The notes below the pieces were generated by a model that saw only the letters and a program-made list of their open reading frames with translations, was not told the origin of the DNA and ran no database searches. A stretch of DNA of 64,000 nt from Cryptomeria japonica. Its lineage: Eukaryota > Streptophyta > Pinopsida > Cupressales > Cupressaceae. Shown one piece after another: positions 35,272 to 47,500 of this stretch. The translations under genes were made by a program, and so were the position numbers. Location: assembly GCF_030272615.1 (NCBI RefSeq), contig NC_081408.1, forward strand, positions 616,276,476 through 616,340,475, given 5' to 3'. Positions within the stretch are counted from its first letter, which is position 1, and the number at the start of each line of letters is the position of its first letter.

Positions 35272-35360
35272 CTTGGGTATGGCTTGGGTTCTTTTTGGGT
35301 GCTTGGGTTCTTTTGTGAAAAACCCAAGCATCCAAGAAGTACCAAGGGCCATACCCAAGC
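35272..35360. repeat. Imperfect hairpin, arms of about 43 bp
   Basis: CTTGGGTATGGCTTGGGTTC at 35272 onward is mirrored by GCCATACCCAAGC near 35348-35360, with GGGTGCTTGGGTT paired to AACCCAAGCATCC across a loop of a few bases near 35314. It may be a MITE-like or transposon-end foldback. Confidence 0.55.
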
Positions 35361-35999
35361 TTAATTTCATAAATAGAAAACCTTAGTTTCACTCTCATAA
35401 CTTCACCCGTGGAGTCGCCAGATGTTGTGACCTAATCACACATCACCCCATCCCAAACGGGGACCCCCTACTTTTTAGGCCCTTCCAGTCTTTTGGCTTT
35501 GTTTTTTGGGTCCTTTCACAACAGTCTTGTCAGTCTCTCTGCTTTGCGAGTGTTTGGGGGTCATATTGATTAAATCTGCCTTTTGTTTGAGCAAATTTGG
35601 TGAAGTCTAGGGCATGTTTTGTCCTTTTTTAAGGGTTTTTGCTTTTTGTCCTAGATTTTAGGGGTTTATGTTGGGGTTTTGGAAAAACTGAACATACGAC
35701 TAGAATCAAGACCCTTCAAGGAACCTCCCAGTGAAATTTGAGTCAAAATGGAACAACTTTATATTTTTAGAAAGTTCCTATTTTTTAGGGATTTTACTGA
35801 GCCCCAAAATGTCGTCATTTTGCCAAAAATCAAACTTACTATTTTTAGTAAGTCATCCCTGTATCCTGTCTAGGGGTCTAATGCTGACACTTTGAAGGTT
35901 TCTATTTTTGGAAAGTTTGTTTTGATAGGACCATTCGGGCAAGGTGACATAGATCAGGCATTGGCGAATATTTCTAATTCCGAAAAGTCAGAAAGCAGA

Positions 36000-36950
36000 T
36001 AGAGAAAGCCAGAAGATGGTTGACTATTTGAAGCCCACTCCTGAAATAGAAAGCTCGGAAAAATTCTCTAAGTCGGGAAAAATGAAGAAGGCATGGAGGA
36101 TTCACAAATTCACTGAATCCTCTACCAAGTCAAAATTCCGCCCCAGGCTAGAGATAGGCGCCAAAATGGAGGTCCTGTGGAGGATTCACAAATTCATTGA
36201 ATCCTCCACCAGTGAAGAACGTCGCCCTGCTACCCATGAAGGCGCCAAAGTTGATGCATCATGGAATTCACTCCGCAGTCTGTGAATCCTTCGCCAAGGC
36301 AAAAATCCGCCCTAGGAGTTGAAAGGGCGCTCAAGGAGAAGTGTCATGGAAAAGCACAAAACAAAGAAATTCCACGCCCAAGTCCAAATAGCGCCCAAGT
36401 TTGGCCAATGGCACCAAACAAAGGAGTCCATGGAGAATGTGGAGAATGTGAAATTCCTTGCCTAGGTGGTTTTAGTGCCCATACTTCACCAAGGGCGCCA
36501 AAATGGCATGCTCAAGGAAAATGGACAAAATAATGAATTCCTTCCTTAGGGTGAAATAGCGCCCAAGAGAGGGAAAGAGCGCCAAATTGGGAGATGCAAG
36601 GAATCCATGGAAGTGAAGGAATTCCCCACCAAGTGCAAAATGCCGCCTAGGAACACAGGAGGGTGCTAAAAGAGTCTTCTCATGGATAGTGCACTAGATG
36701 ATGAATTCCTTCCTCAGGTGAAAATTCCGCCCAGAAACATACAAAATGATTGATTCCTCCTTTAGGAAGGAATAGTGCCCAAGTCCTAGGTGAGGGCGCC
36801 AAACAATGATGTTCATGGAGAGTATGCAATGAATGAATATCATCCACCAAGTCAAAATTCTGCCCTACTCTCCAACTGGGCGCCAAAATCAAACATCCAT
36901 GGAAGATTCACGAAATTGATGGAATTCCCCTTCCAGTGAAAATCCACGCT
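36000..36950. repeat. Degenerate tandem repeats in LTR copy 1
   Basis: Units of about 120 bp alternate GAATTCACAAATTCATTGAA or GAATTCCTCCACCAAG with CCGCCC and GGGCGCCAAA blocks. They open short plus-strand frames (36016-36285, 36261-36533) that are repeat translations. They differ from the repeats at the same place in the other giant LTRs. Confidence 0.65.
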
Positions 36951-37475
36951 CAAGCTTGAAAATTGAAAAATTTGTCTAAGGCATGAAAGTCAAAGGTCAA
37001 GGAGGAATCGAAAGTAAAAATTCCCTTGGGCAAATTTTTGAAATTTCTATTTTTAGACATTAAATCTTATTGGAACATGGAAAGTTTTATAGATTCGGAA
37101 TCGTGGTGAAATTCTCTATCCAATGAACCTGGCTCCTAAATTTTAGGGAAATCCCTAAAAAATAGGGGATGTTGAAAAGGGGCGTGAAAATTCCTTCAAA
37201 AGCAGAAGACAACAAGTTAGAATGAAATCAAGCAAATCTTGAAAAAATCATTCAATTTCCCTCCAAAGTTGGAAAGAATGGAAATTAATGAGGTGGCGAG
37301 GAGAATCTTCCAAGAATGACGCATGACTTAGTGCTTTTAATGAAACTTCTAAATTCAAACTCACTCACATGGGAAGTTTCTTTTGCACAGCGCAATGATT
37401 GGGAAAGTATGACACATCATGAATGCAATTGCTAATTTAATGCCTGCTAACTTAGCAAGACGTTTTGAAGAATTC

Positions 37476-37483
37476 TATATAAG
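37476..37483 (+). promoter_or_regulatory. TATA-box-like motif upstream of the LTR ORF (copy 1)
   Basis: TATATAAG, about 160 bp upstream of the ORF at 37637 and separate from the LTR's main TATA at 40502. It could drive the embedded ORF. Confidence 0.45.
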
Positions 37484-37636
37484 CGTGGAGAGGCATTTCA
37501 TTTCTCACGTGCAAGATTCAAGAAAGAAGAGTTGGAGAAGTGAAGGGTGGTCATACTTAGTCTCTATTTTCATCATTTCCAAAGTGCTTCCCGGATGGCA
37601 AAATCAAGCAAGGCAGCTACCCTCTCTAGGTAGGCA

Positions 37637-40230
37637 TTGATCAAGGTAGAAATGAAAGGTTTCCTTCCCCATTCCCGGCTGATCTCAAGGTGGGAAGAAA
37701 TCAGCGATACTAATTTAGGCACATTCAATTTGGCTACATTCAAGATCAAAATGTTCGAGACAACAAGGCACAATCCATCACCAACAGTTGTCAAAATTGT
37801 CAAAAACAGAATTGTTGCGGCAGCTGGTTATCCTACTGCTATTCAGTGCCCAGACTTGGTCCAGGAATGTGCAGCACATTATAATTTGGAGCGAAAGACA
37901 ATCTCAACGCCAGATGGCAAGCTGCTGGCAACATTGACTCCGGAGTCAATTGGTGAGGCTTTCAAAATTCCTTCGCACTATTCCAAGGTCACGCCAGTTG
38001 TGTTGATATGAGGCAGTATATGAGGCAGGTCCCGCCAGGTGTGCTGATTTGATTAATAAGCAGTGGTTGTTGAAGCCTAGGGTGCATGACTCCAAGATGC
38101 CAAACTATCTTTGAGTTCAAGCAGGAGTATGTGGACCTGATAAAGATGTTGAGCAGAGTAATGGGGTGTTCACATTCGATGAACTTTGAGGCCTGGATGT
38201 TCTTCTACATAGGCGAGATCATGAATTCAAATGGGCTAATAGACTGGGCTAGATTGATCAGTCACTACTTGCACGAGCAGTTGAAAAAGTTAAAAGAAAA
38301 AAGGTCCCAATCTTTTTTCATGAGCTCCTACCTGTTCTATATGCTTGTGCGAAGGGGAGGATTTGATGGTCTGCCAGCAAGAGGAATTATGGGTTGCGGA
38401 CCAACTCAGCTGAAAGTACATAAGTGTTATCCCCAGTTGCATCTTCACAATGTTAATTCTTACAGGTTGGCAAATGACACCTTCACTATGTACTTGACAC
38501 GACTTATGCAAAAGAAGTTGCACGTAAGGGTGTCACTGCAAGCAAGTGCCTTGGTCCAGAAGTATGGAGCTGCATTCTTGCAATTTCCTAAATTTACCTA
38601 CATCAAGACTCAAGGATTCTCATTCCACTCATACGAATTGCCAAGATATCCATCAGACAAGCTCATATTGCTAGAGCTCATGAGACAGTTAACTGCCTAT
38701 GATCAATTGCAGAAGAAGAAGAAAAAGCAATCAATTGAATTCCCAGTTGTCTTTAGGTGACTTCATGGAAATATGCCCAGGTTTGGAAGTCGCTGAAAGT
38801 GCAGCAGGGGAATTGGCATTCTATCGCCTGTCGTTTTATACATCCAAGGCCCAGTATGATCCTTACCGCCAAATCAGAAAGGTTGCTGGCGTCAAATTCA
38901 TACACAAGTTTCACTTGGAATATTATTGGGCAGGTTCCGAGGATGACCTTGAGGTTCGGAAGAGAATGCATTCCAGATTGCCCCTCGACATCATCAGGTT
39001 AAGTGAAAATTATCAAGTACCAGATCAAGTAAAGGAGGATTCAGATTTGGTACAACCTGAATTTGAGAAAGTGAAAGATCAGCCTATTCAATTGCCAGAT
39101 TGGTCAAAGCTCGAAATGGATGATTTGAGTGTCTTAGCTAGACCAGTGCTGAAATTCACTAAGCACTAGATTGACAGGCAGATAAGGAAGTTGGCGGAAG
39201 GGAATGTTCATCTAACATATCAGCTAATGGAAAGTCTAGATTCCCACAATGAGGCAACCGAGGGCTCTTCACAGGTTCAGGCAGGAGGGGAAGTTCAGAT
39301 GGATAAAGGTAAAAATGCCCAAAGAGACCAAGGACAACAAAGAAGAAGGATATCCAACAGGAAGTTCAACAAGAAGTCCAGCAGGAAGAACCTCCACAAA
39401 AGAAAGAAAGGACGGAGAGGGAGCATTCACCAAAAAGTTCCTCAAGTGTGCAAGAGGTAGAGATGTTTCCACATCGAGCAGGTCCACTCCCAGAGAGCGT
39501 TCCAGCACCGGATATACTCAGCATTGATGCTTCACAGGGACACCATCAGCCAAGAAGTCAAAGACAAGAAAGTCCCCCACATCAGGAAGAGGCTCGCCAG
39601 GATAGCTTCATGGAAGCTATCCTTGGTGAAATGGAGGAAGAGTCACAGGAGCAGGAGCACGTAGAGGTTCATAGTCACTCCATCCCCACTCTAGATTGGT
39701 TGGTGGGAAGGCTGAGAAAGGAATCAGAAAGGGAAACTGATCCAACTCAGGAGTTGGAAGAATTGTTGAAAAGGATGGATCAATCAGCAGAAAGAGGAAG
39801 GCTCCCAGAAAATTTTCCAAGGTTGTCAGGGAAGAATCTGGATCCCGAACCCTGCACATTGTTGAGCCTGCAATAGATAAAGACAGAAATGAAATCAGGC
39901 AAGAAGATTATGTTATTAGACAGATTGATCTTGGCCATGCTTCCACAGGTCAAGTAATGGGAGAGCTTCTTTTCCAAGAGCGAGGAAGAAAATGCCTTGA
40001 TGGAATTCGACATTGAAAATGTGCCAAGTGTCTCCATCAAAGAGCTGGAAGCCGTCGTCAACAGATTCATTGCATACGCCATAAATGAGCGGGATAATGG
40101 TCGTCCATTTTTGGCCGAGAATCTTTTAGTTGAATTGTGGTGGCGTATTTACTGCTGGGGTATTTTGACTAAGTGTGGGACCGATCAATGCATGTCGTCA
40201 TCACAAGAGGAATCTTCTTGCATGCAGCCG
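37637..40230 (+). pseudogene. LTR-embedded ORF, copy 1 (unknown function)
   Basis: Main pieces are 37637-38011, 38086-38760, 38699-39169, 39191-39460, 39448-39876 and 39997-40242, with frame changes between them. The N-terminal region has SRWEEISDTNLGTFNLATFK, then ECAAHYNLERKTISTPDGKL and a predicted helix ending EAFKIP. The middle region has FFMSSYLFYMLVR (about 38313), CYPQLHLHNVNSYRLANDTF and FPKFTYIKTQGFSFHSYELP. WAGSEDDLEVRKRM follows near 38930. The C-terminal third is charged and Gln/Glu-rich. It aligns along its length with the ORF at 44583. It shows no protease, RT, RNase H, integrase or transposase motif. It is not an ordinary gag (no zinc knuckle). Function unknown. Confidence 0.7.
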
Positions 40231-40468
40231 CCTTATTTATGATTTTATAATAGATTCTTTGTGCATGTCGTCGCATGCATAATGATGGGCATTTATTCCT
40301 TGCATGGAGATGTTTATTATATTCTAGGTGTGATCGATATAGTGGGGTGCATTTAATGCACTAGTGGGCGCTATTTTAGGCTCATGGAATAATTGTATAT
40401 GGGCTTCATGGGGTATTAATTGCCGATTTCCACCTTGTTGCATCTTGAGTGGAGAATCTTCTAGGGTG

Positions 40469-40509
40469 AAACCCTAATTAGGGTTTGCATGGCCTGAGGC
40501 CTATATAAA
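40469..40509 (+). promoter_or_regulatory. LTR promoter: double telo-box palindrome and TATA (copy 1)
   Basis: AAACCCTAATTAGGGTTT (40469-40486) is a perfect 18-bp palindrome made of two facing telo-box motifs. TATATAAA follows at 40502-40509. The same pair occurs in the other two LTRs (47822-47910 and, inverted, 49524-49613), supporting it as the core promoter and placing the transcription start about 30 bp further on. Confidence 0.7.
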
Positions 40510-41320
40510 GGGGTGACCCCCCTCATTTGTAAAGAGAGGAGAGATTATTATCTGAGATTGTTGCATTAGGATTGTGAAGTAGCCAACTTAATACATTATT
40601 CGATTTTGATGGTGTACTCTTGTTCTATTTTGGCAATCTGCATGGTCTTGCTCTCTTCAAATTAGATTAGGTTTGCTTATATGTTGTTAGGAGAACTGGA
40701 TTTGATAGGATTACTTGTTGCAAAATCCGAGCTCATACTTTTGGTGTGCAGTTGATTGTTGTATACCGTGCAAAGTTAGCTTGAGCCTTTTGATGTGTAT
40801 ACGCTTAACTTCGATCATCAATTAAGATTGTTCGATCCGATGGTCCATATTGATGATCTGAAAAACCTCCACGCACCCTTTGAAGATTGCACCACCTTCG
40901 TGTAGTTGTCCTCTGCTAGCGAAACGAAGCGTGGTTTGATTTTGCATGAGTTATCTCGTCTCCTTCTCTTAGGATTAGATTAGCTTTAGCATAGTTCTCT
41001 CTACCCCCATTCTCATTTACTTTCCGCATAATTCGAAAAATCGAAAAGATCTAAAACTAGAGCTTTCATTGCAAATCATCCGTGCAAAAATCCTCGAACT
41101 TGCATGAGTTTTTCTTCAATTGAACACACGTAAGGCCCCTTGGGTTAACAACAAACCCATCAAACAACTGAGTCACATCCACGCACTGAAGGAACCTTGC
41201 AATTAGTCATTTGAACTTTAAGCAATCCTAGCATACAGACTGATCTTGATCAAGAGAGGATAAGGTGACCATTGGTGACTTTATTCTGTGTTAGACGCAG
41301 TCATAAAAAACACATCAACA

Positions 41321-41840
41321 ACTTCCAAGACTTAGATGAATTTTGCTTCCTGTTTTTGACTTTTTCCTTTCCTTGTTTTAATCCACCTTGCAACTCTTTC
41401 CTTCAATTAGGCGAATTCATCTTGGATTTCAGCCTTTGCTTTTCATACTTTAATTCATCTCAGTCTTCCTTCCTCCATTTGGGTGAATTCTTTTCTTTCT
41501 TTTACCATCAATAAAACTTTGTCCACCAAGGGCGGACTTCATCAAGGCTTGGGAATTTTCCATCAAGATAGGGTAGACTTGGTAGCTCCACAAGGAACTT
41601 TACCTACTCCTTGAGCGGAGTTGGGCATGAAACAAGGAACATTCCTATGTGTCTAGGCAGACTTTGCCTTGAGTTAGGGAACTTTGGGCAGACTTTGCAT
41701 GTTGACAAGGAAGATTTTATCATGCCAAGGGCGGACTTGCCATGAGGTTGAGGAATTTTGTCATGAGGTAGGGAGGAGTTGGTATGTGCTTTGGAAATCT
41801 GCCACACTTAAAACCAAAATTTCAAACTTTTCCTTCTTCC
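41321..41840. other. Spacer between two giant LTRs; no gene
   Basis: It contains repeats of GGGCGGACTT/GGCAGACTTTGC and CAAGGAA(C/G) motifs (41530-41780), resembling LTR U3-type repeats, but no terminus, primer site or coding frame that I recognise. Confidence 0.45.
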
Positions 41841-42225
41841 TGCTGTGACCTTTTTCACACATCACCCCATTGCAAATGGGGACCCTCTGATTTTCTTGCT
41901 TTCTAGGGTTTTGTTAGTGTCCCGTGACCTTTTGCTGCAGTTTCACCAAGCCTTGTCCAGTTCAGAGCATTTCAGGCCCTGATGATTGAAAGTTAGTTTT
42001 TGCAAGTTATGTGATTCCGAAGTGTGAACACCACCAGAGTGCTTAGAAAGGCCAAAGGATGAAGATCGCAATCGATTTGGACGAATTTGGACAACTTTCT
42101 ATTTTTAGAAAGTTTGCTTTTTTGCTTTTTCCTATTTTTTAGGAAGTTTTGTTTTTGGCATTTTTAGCCCAATCCCTGGTATGGCTATTTTTAGAAAGTT
42201 TTTCCTATTTTTTAGGGATGTCTAC

Positions 42226-42700
42226 TTTTTGCTTTTTCGGGATGCAAACCTAGGGTTTACACTTGCACCACTGACCAGCTTCGACCGGAACTCAAAAACT
42301 CCAAGTTTTGACCTAAAAAAGCTAAATCCCTAGATTTTAGGCTTTTTGCTTTTTCGGGATGCAAACCTAGGGTTTACACTTGTACCACTAACCAGCTTCG
42401 ACTGGAACTCAAAAATTCCAAGTTTTGACCTAAAAAAGCTAAATCCCCAGATTTTAGGCTTTTTGCTTTTTCGGGATGCAAACCTAGGGTTTACACTTGC
42501 ACCACTAACCAGCTTCTACTGGAACTTGAAAATTCCAAGTTTTGACCTAAAAAAGCTAAATCCCTAGATTTTAGGCTTTTTGCTTTTTCGGGATGCAAAC
42601 CTAGGGTTTACACTTGCACCACTGACTAGCTTCGACCGAAACTCGAAAATTCCAAGTTTGACCTAAAAAAGCTAAATCCCTAGATTTTAGGGTTTTTGCT
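42226..42700. repeat. 116-bp tandem repeat, about four copies
   Basis: TTTTCGGGATGCAAACCTAG recurs at about 42234, 42350, 42467 and 42583, each followed by GGGTTTACACTTG and GACCTAAAAAAGCTAAATCC. Copies are over 90% alike by eye, suggesting recent amplification within LTR copy 2. Confidence 0.85.
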
Positions 42701-42979
42701 GCTTCAGACAATCCACCTAAGCATGGATTTCAAATTTCAAGTTAATCCAATTAAATTTGATTAAGCTGTGAAAATTTGAAAATTTTCTAAAAATCTTCTA
42801 AGTCTAGCTAACGAAGGGTTTTTGCAGGTACAAATGAGGCTATCCAGAAGTCCGCCATGTGTTGAAGAGGCCATGATGGCCAACACTCTAAAGTCCGACC
42901 ATGAGGGGTTGTGTTGAAGACCGCCTTGCATGGAGCAACCGTCAAAGTCCGCCATGTATGCATTGGAGGTCATGTAGGA

Positions 42980-43130
42980 GGCACCACCAAAGTCCGCCCA
43001 AGGTTGAGAGGCCATGTGGGAGCACTCTCCAAAGTCCGCCCAAGGTTGAGAGGCCATGTGGGAGCACTCTCCAAAGTCCGCCCAAGGTTGAGAGGCCAAG
43101 GTGGAGCGAGCACTCACCAAAGTCCGCCAT
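42980..43130. repeat. 44-bp tandem repeat, three near-identical copies
   Basis: AAAGTCCGCCCAAGGTTGAG recurs at about 42990, 43034 and 43078, with GGCCATGTGGGAGCACTCTC between. More diverged AAAGTCCGCCATG units flank it (about 42890-43170). Frames on both strands through it are repeat translations. Confidence 0.85.
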
Positions 43131-43805
43131 GCCTTAGGAGAGTCATGAGGAGGGACCTCCAAAGTCCGCCCCATGCCTTAGCCAAATTTTCGCCAAGAAA
43201 GACGTCATGTAGGAGCAAAGATTACTGGAGAAAGGCAACTAGTACGAGGAAGAATCATCCAAACTTTTCTAAATTTTCTGAATATTTCAGAGAAAATTCT
43301 AGCCTTACTTCTATCCAAGTCAGAGGTAAAATTAAAATTATGAATTTTTTGAATATTTTCCAGAATTTAATAAATGATTTTTTCGAAAATTTTGGAGAAA
43401 GAAAATCATTTCTTTTGGCTAAGTATGAAATTTTTTTGAAGTTTTGACACTCGGTGGCAACCGCGACCAGCCTTAAGACTGAGGGTTTTAAGGTGAAAAT
43501 TTGATTTTTGTGGCTAAGTATGAGAATAAAAAGGGAGAATTTTCCAACACTTAGCCATTTCGCAGCCCCGTTACTTTCAAAACTTTGCAAATTATTTTCT
43601 AACTTTAAAATTTCATTGTTTGCCTGCAGGCCCTATGTAAATGTTATTGCAATTTCCAATTTAAAGAACAAGTTATATGCAGGATGGTGTATTTAAACTT
43701 TTTATATTATAACTATGACAATAATATTGTTATCTTTCTTTTGCTGCAGGTAAGGAGGATGAACATGTATCGATTTCAATGTCATCTCCTTTCTTTTGAA
43801 TGAGG

Positions 43806-43813
43806 TATATATA
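43806..43813 (+). promoter_or_regulatory. TATA-box-like motif upstream of the LTR ORF (copy 2)
   Basis: TATATATA followed by GTAAGGTTGCC, 777 bp upstream of the ORF at 44583 and about 4.1 kb upstream of the LTR's main TATA at 47904. The other two family members also have a TATA motif ahead of the ORF. Confidence 0.45.
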
Positions 43814-43929
43814 GTAAGGTTGCCACGATCAAGTGGCACCTTGATTGGATATGTCTTTTGGACATGTCCGACCAAGATGTCACTTGGTCGTGACTCTTAC
43901 CAACAACAACCGATCCACTCGGTGATAAC

Positions 43930-44240
43930 TAATCGGTGCTAGTGTAAATGATAACAAGTTTGTAAACATACCCGATAATGAATCGGTATCATTGCAAATG
44001 ATAACAGATCAATAATCACACCCGGTAATGAATCGGTATCATTGTTAATGGTAACAGATCTATAAACATACCCGATAATGAATCAGTATCATTGTTAATG
44101 GTAACAGATCTATAAACATACCCGATAATGAATCGGTATCATTGTTAATGGTAACAGATCTATAAACATACCCGATAATGAATCGGTGTCAAAGCAAATG
44201 ATAATGGATCAATATAAACACATCGATAATGAATCGGTTT
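43930..44240. repeat. 50-bp minisatellite, about six copies
   Basis: AATCGGTATCATTG (and single-base variants) recurs exactly every 50 bp at 43981, 44031, 44081, 44131 and 44181, with CATACCCGATAATG before it. Units are near-identical. There are no unique spacers, so it is a minisatellite rather than an interspersed array. Confidence 0.9.
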
Positions 44241-44317
44241 AAAGTAAACAATAACAATAACTGTTAGCATTATATGCTATTGGGTTAATACCTTGATAGT
44301 ATATTAATGTCGATTCA

Positions 44318-44353
44318 TATTAATGTCGATTCATATATGAATCGACATTAATA
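44318..44353. repeat. Perfect 36-bp palindrome
   Basis: The arms TATTAATGTCGATTCATA and TATGAATCGACATTAATA meet with no spacer. A further direct copy of ATATTAATGTCGATTCATAT precedes it at 44301-44320. It sits between the minisatellite and the ORF in LTR copy 2. Confidence 0.9.
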
Positions 44354-44582
44354 TGCTATCTGGTTACTAGCCCGATAGCATTTAGATTGACGCTTAACAT
44401 AGTTAAGTAGGTCGTCAATCTAATCCATCATTATCCAATATCAATATCATAATTATGATCAATGTTATAGTTTGATAAACATAAAGCATGAATGAGTAAG
44501 CTAATAACAGAATAGAGGAGATTAATGAGTTAGGAGAGTCTTATCTTGCAAAAGCTACTAATGCATTAACACCCTAGACGTT

Positions 44583-47500
44583 ATGAAATTCCAGGTAGAC
44601 AAAGATGCTCCTCCAAAGTCGAGAATGACTTCAAAGTGGAAGAACATCAACGACACCAACCTCGGACACATCAACCTGAGGGAATTTAAGAAGCGAATGT
44701 TTGGTCTGGACAACCTCGTGCCTACCACCATTGCGCGAAAGATGATGAAGAGTGGTATCGTGCATGCTGCTGGCTTCCTCCCTACCATGCAGTGCAACGA
44801 ACCAGTAGTCGAATGTGCCAAACACTACAACCCCATCAGTAAGGACATTGTTGCACCTGATGGAAGAGTGTTGGCGAATGTCAGCGATGAGGCCATCAGA
44901 GAGGCCTTTAGGATCCCCGAGTACCACAACACAGTATATATGACGAAGGACAAAGCTGACAGTCTGTACCACGACCACCTAGAAGAATATGATGCCATAG
45001 TTAACCACTGCTGGCTAGACAAGCCGAGGAAGGGCACCTCCAAACTCCAGAGAAAGAGCCTAGTGCGAGCATACTTCAAGGAGGACATTGGGGACATGAT
45101 TGTACTGCTCAATAGAATAATAGGGAATCCTCAGGGAGCTACATTTGAACCCTGGATGTATTATTAATGAAATAATCAATGGAGTAAAAATGATAGCCTG
45201 GGCCCGGATGATCAACGACAACCTAGACAGCCAGCTAAGGAACCTGGAGACGAATAGGACTTTCTTCATGAGTTCTTACTTGTTTTATTCTTTGGCCAGG
45301 ACCTACAGGTACAGAGGTCTCACTTGTAGAGGAGAAGTTGGGAACAAAGAGAACCAATTTCCACTATATGATTGCTATCCCCAGCTCCACATGGAGGAGA
45401 AGTTCCATTTCAAAAGGGTGAATGATACCTTCCTGATGCACATTACCCAAACACTTCAAGGTGGCCTGCACTAGAGGCTCTCTCAGGAGTCTATGGACTT
45501 CATTGGTCGGTTCGGATGTTGGTACATACAATATCCAAAATTTACTTACCTCCGAATTCAGGGATTCTCCGAGCCTCCATACAAGCTTCCAGCTTACCCT
45601 ACCAACCGAGTGGTGTTGCTCGAGGTTGTGAGACAATTGGAAGAGTATATAGTGATTCAAAGGGATAAACAGAAGAAGGCCCCTAGGGACGTCCTCACTT
45701 ACAATTGGCAATGGGCTGGAAACATGTCCATCATCACAAGCTGCAGCCACTGCTGAGAAGGAACTAGCCTAGTATCCCTTCTATCAATACAAGGCAAGAA
45801 AAGATTTCGATCCATTCCATAGGATAAAGAAGATTGAAGGAACAACATTTGAGCACAGATTGGATCTAGAAGACTACTGGGCTAATGTAGTTGATAGTTT
45901 CGAGATCCGGAAGAGGTTCTGGTCAGGAATTCCTTTGAGTATGTGAGAGCAACAGAAGTATCCAGAGTTGCCGATCAGGTAGAAGAAAGCCTAGAACTTT
46001 AGCAACCGAGCTTTGAAAAGATGAAGAATGAACCCTTAGTCTTAATAGATTGGACAGAGGGAGAGAAATCAGATCTAGCAGACCTCATGAGGTCGGTGGT
46101 TGAGTATTCAAGGTGGTGGGCATCTGAAAAGAAAAAATAGTTGAAGGCCAAAGGTGTGACTTTGACTTATGAATTAATGGGAGTAGATGATACTCTGTCC
46201 GTCAATCCTTGTACCTCCGCCGGTGATGCTCGAAATCCAGAAAGTGTTGGGTCTCGAAAGAGGAAGGAGTTGGGTGGAAGCTCCACAAAGGTCACAGGGA
46301 AAAGGGCTGTAGGTGAGAGAAGAGAATCCAGCGAAAGTCACTCCATCCTAAGTGTTGCTTCCATTGCGCCTGATTAGAGTGCAATTGGGGAGCAAGAGAT
46401 GAACATTTGTGTGATTGATGATGAAGTAAGAGTGCTTTCCCAGCCAGTTGAGGAAGTAGTGGAAAAGGTCTTCCAAAGTCCAGACAGGGGGCAAATAGAA
46501 GCACCTACAATCTTCTTGGATGGCATACCAGCGAACCCAGGAGAGGCAGATGATGAGTTTCATCAGAACATTGTAGAACAATCAGCCATTCCGGATTGGC
46601 TGAGAGCAAGAATAAAGGCCAAGGTTCCCAAGGAGGCCCACTCAACCGACGAGGTCACCGCAGCATTCCTGGAGAATGTGAATGAACTCGCTATAGCTAA
46701 ACTGGCCAAACCTGCCAGGAAGTTTTCCTTGATTCAGAGAGACACTGCCGGATTCAGGACAGTCCAGATAGCGGTGCCCAAAGAAGGGAAGACTAGGGAC
46801 AATGTCACCGCAGATGATTACAAGGTTACCACCATAGAGATGGGTAAGCCTACCCAAGACCAAGAGATCCAATACTTTGATGACTCCTGCAACGTTCTAA
46901 AGGCAAGGCTAGCTCATGAAAAGGAAAAGAGGAAGAAGGTTGAAGAAGAGAACCAGCAGTGGAAGAAGTATGTCCTCCATCTTACCAACCCACTCAACCG
47001 TGAAGTCCCGGCTACTCCACCATAGCCTCTTCTGCAGGGATCAATTAAGGACTATGATGATATGAAGGGATCGTACACTCAAGAAAAGGAATGGATTTCA
47101 GACGCTTCGGTGCGTGCTGACATCCTGGTGGAAAACTTAGTATCGGCACATAAGGCAACTTCTTTGTTGATTGATCGTATCCAGGATCTATCATCCAATT
47201 TTGAAGAAGTGGATGAAATTCAGAATGAAATACTCCCTCATCTGAAGGTTATCCGAGGCATGTCAAAGAGGAGCTTAGTGGATGCAGGCATCATACAGAC
47301 AGGAGACAGGTACGACTTCGGCATGTGGTACTATACTTTGGTCACTCGGATTGAGGTTCTGAAGAAATCCGAGACCATGTGTTTTGAGACAGAGGCAAGT
47401 GTTAGAGAGATCTTGGGCAAGGTATTCCGTGTGGCGTCAGAGATCTGGAAGAAGGAAAGCCTAAGGGAGAAGCATTTACAAGAAGAGAACCTGAGAGCCA

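Larger units (their letters stand above)
35423..41320 (+). mobile_element. Giant Gypsy LTR containing an ORF (copy 1)
   Basis: It starts TGTTGTGACCTAATCACAC, followed by CATCACCCCATCCCAAACGG, and ends CACATCAACA. The start matches 41841, 60344 and the inverted 53129; the end matches 48639 and the inverted 48664. Order inside: terminal hairpin, variable repeats (about 36000-36950), TATA (37476), decayed ORF (37637-40230), telo-box palindrome and second TATA (40469-40509), then U5-like sequence homologous to 47822-48639. Length is 5898 bp. No primer site follows and the 5-bp flanks (CCAGA, ACTTC) do not match, so it is not a simple solo LTR. Confidence 0.65.

Noticed and set aside
37573-37803. 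Minus-strand frame opposite the LTR ORF
   Set aside because: It is a shadow of the conserved plus-strand frame and has no counterpart in the sister copy.
43930-44240. Regularly spaced repeats resembling a CRISPR array
   Set aside because: Units are 50-bp direct repeats with no unique spacers, in a plant genomic context.
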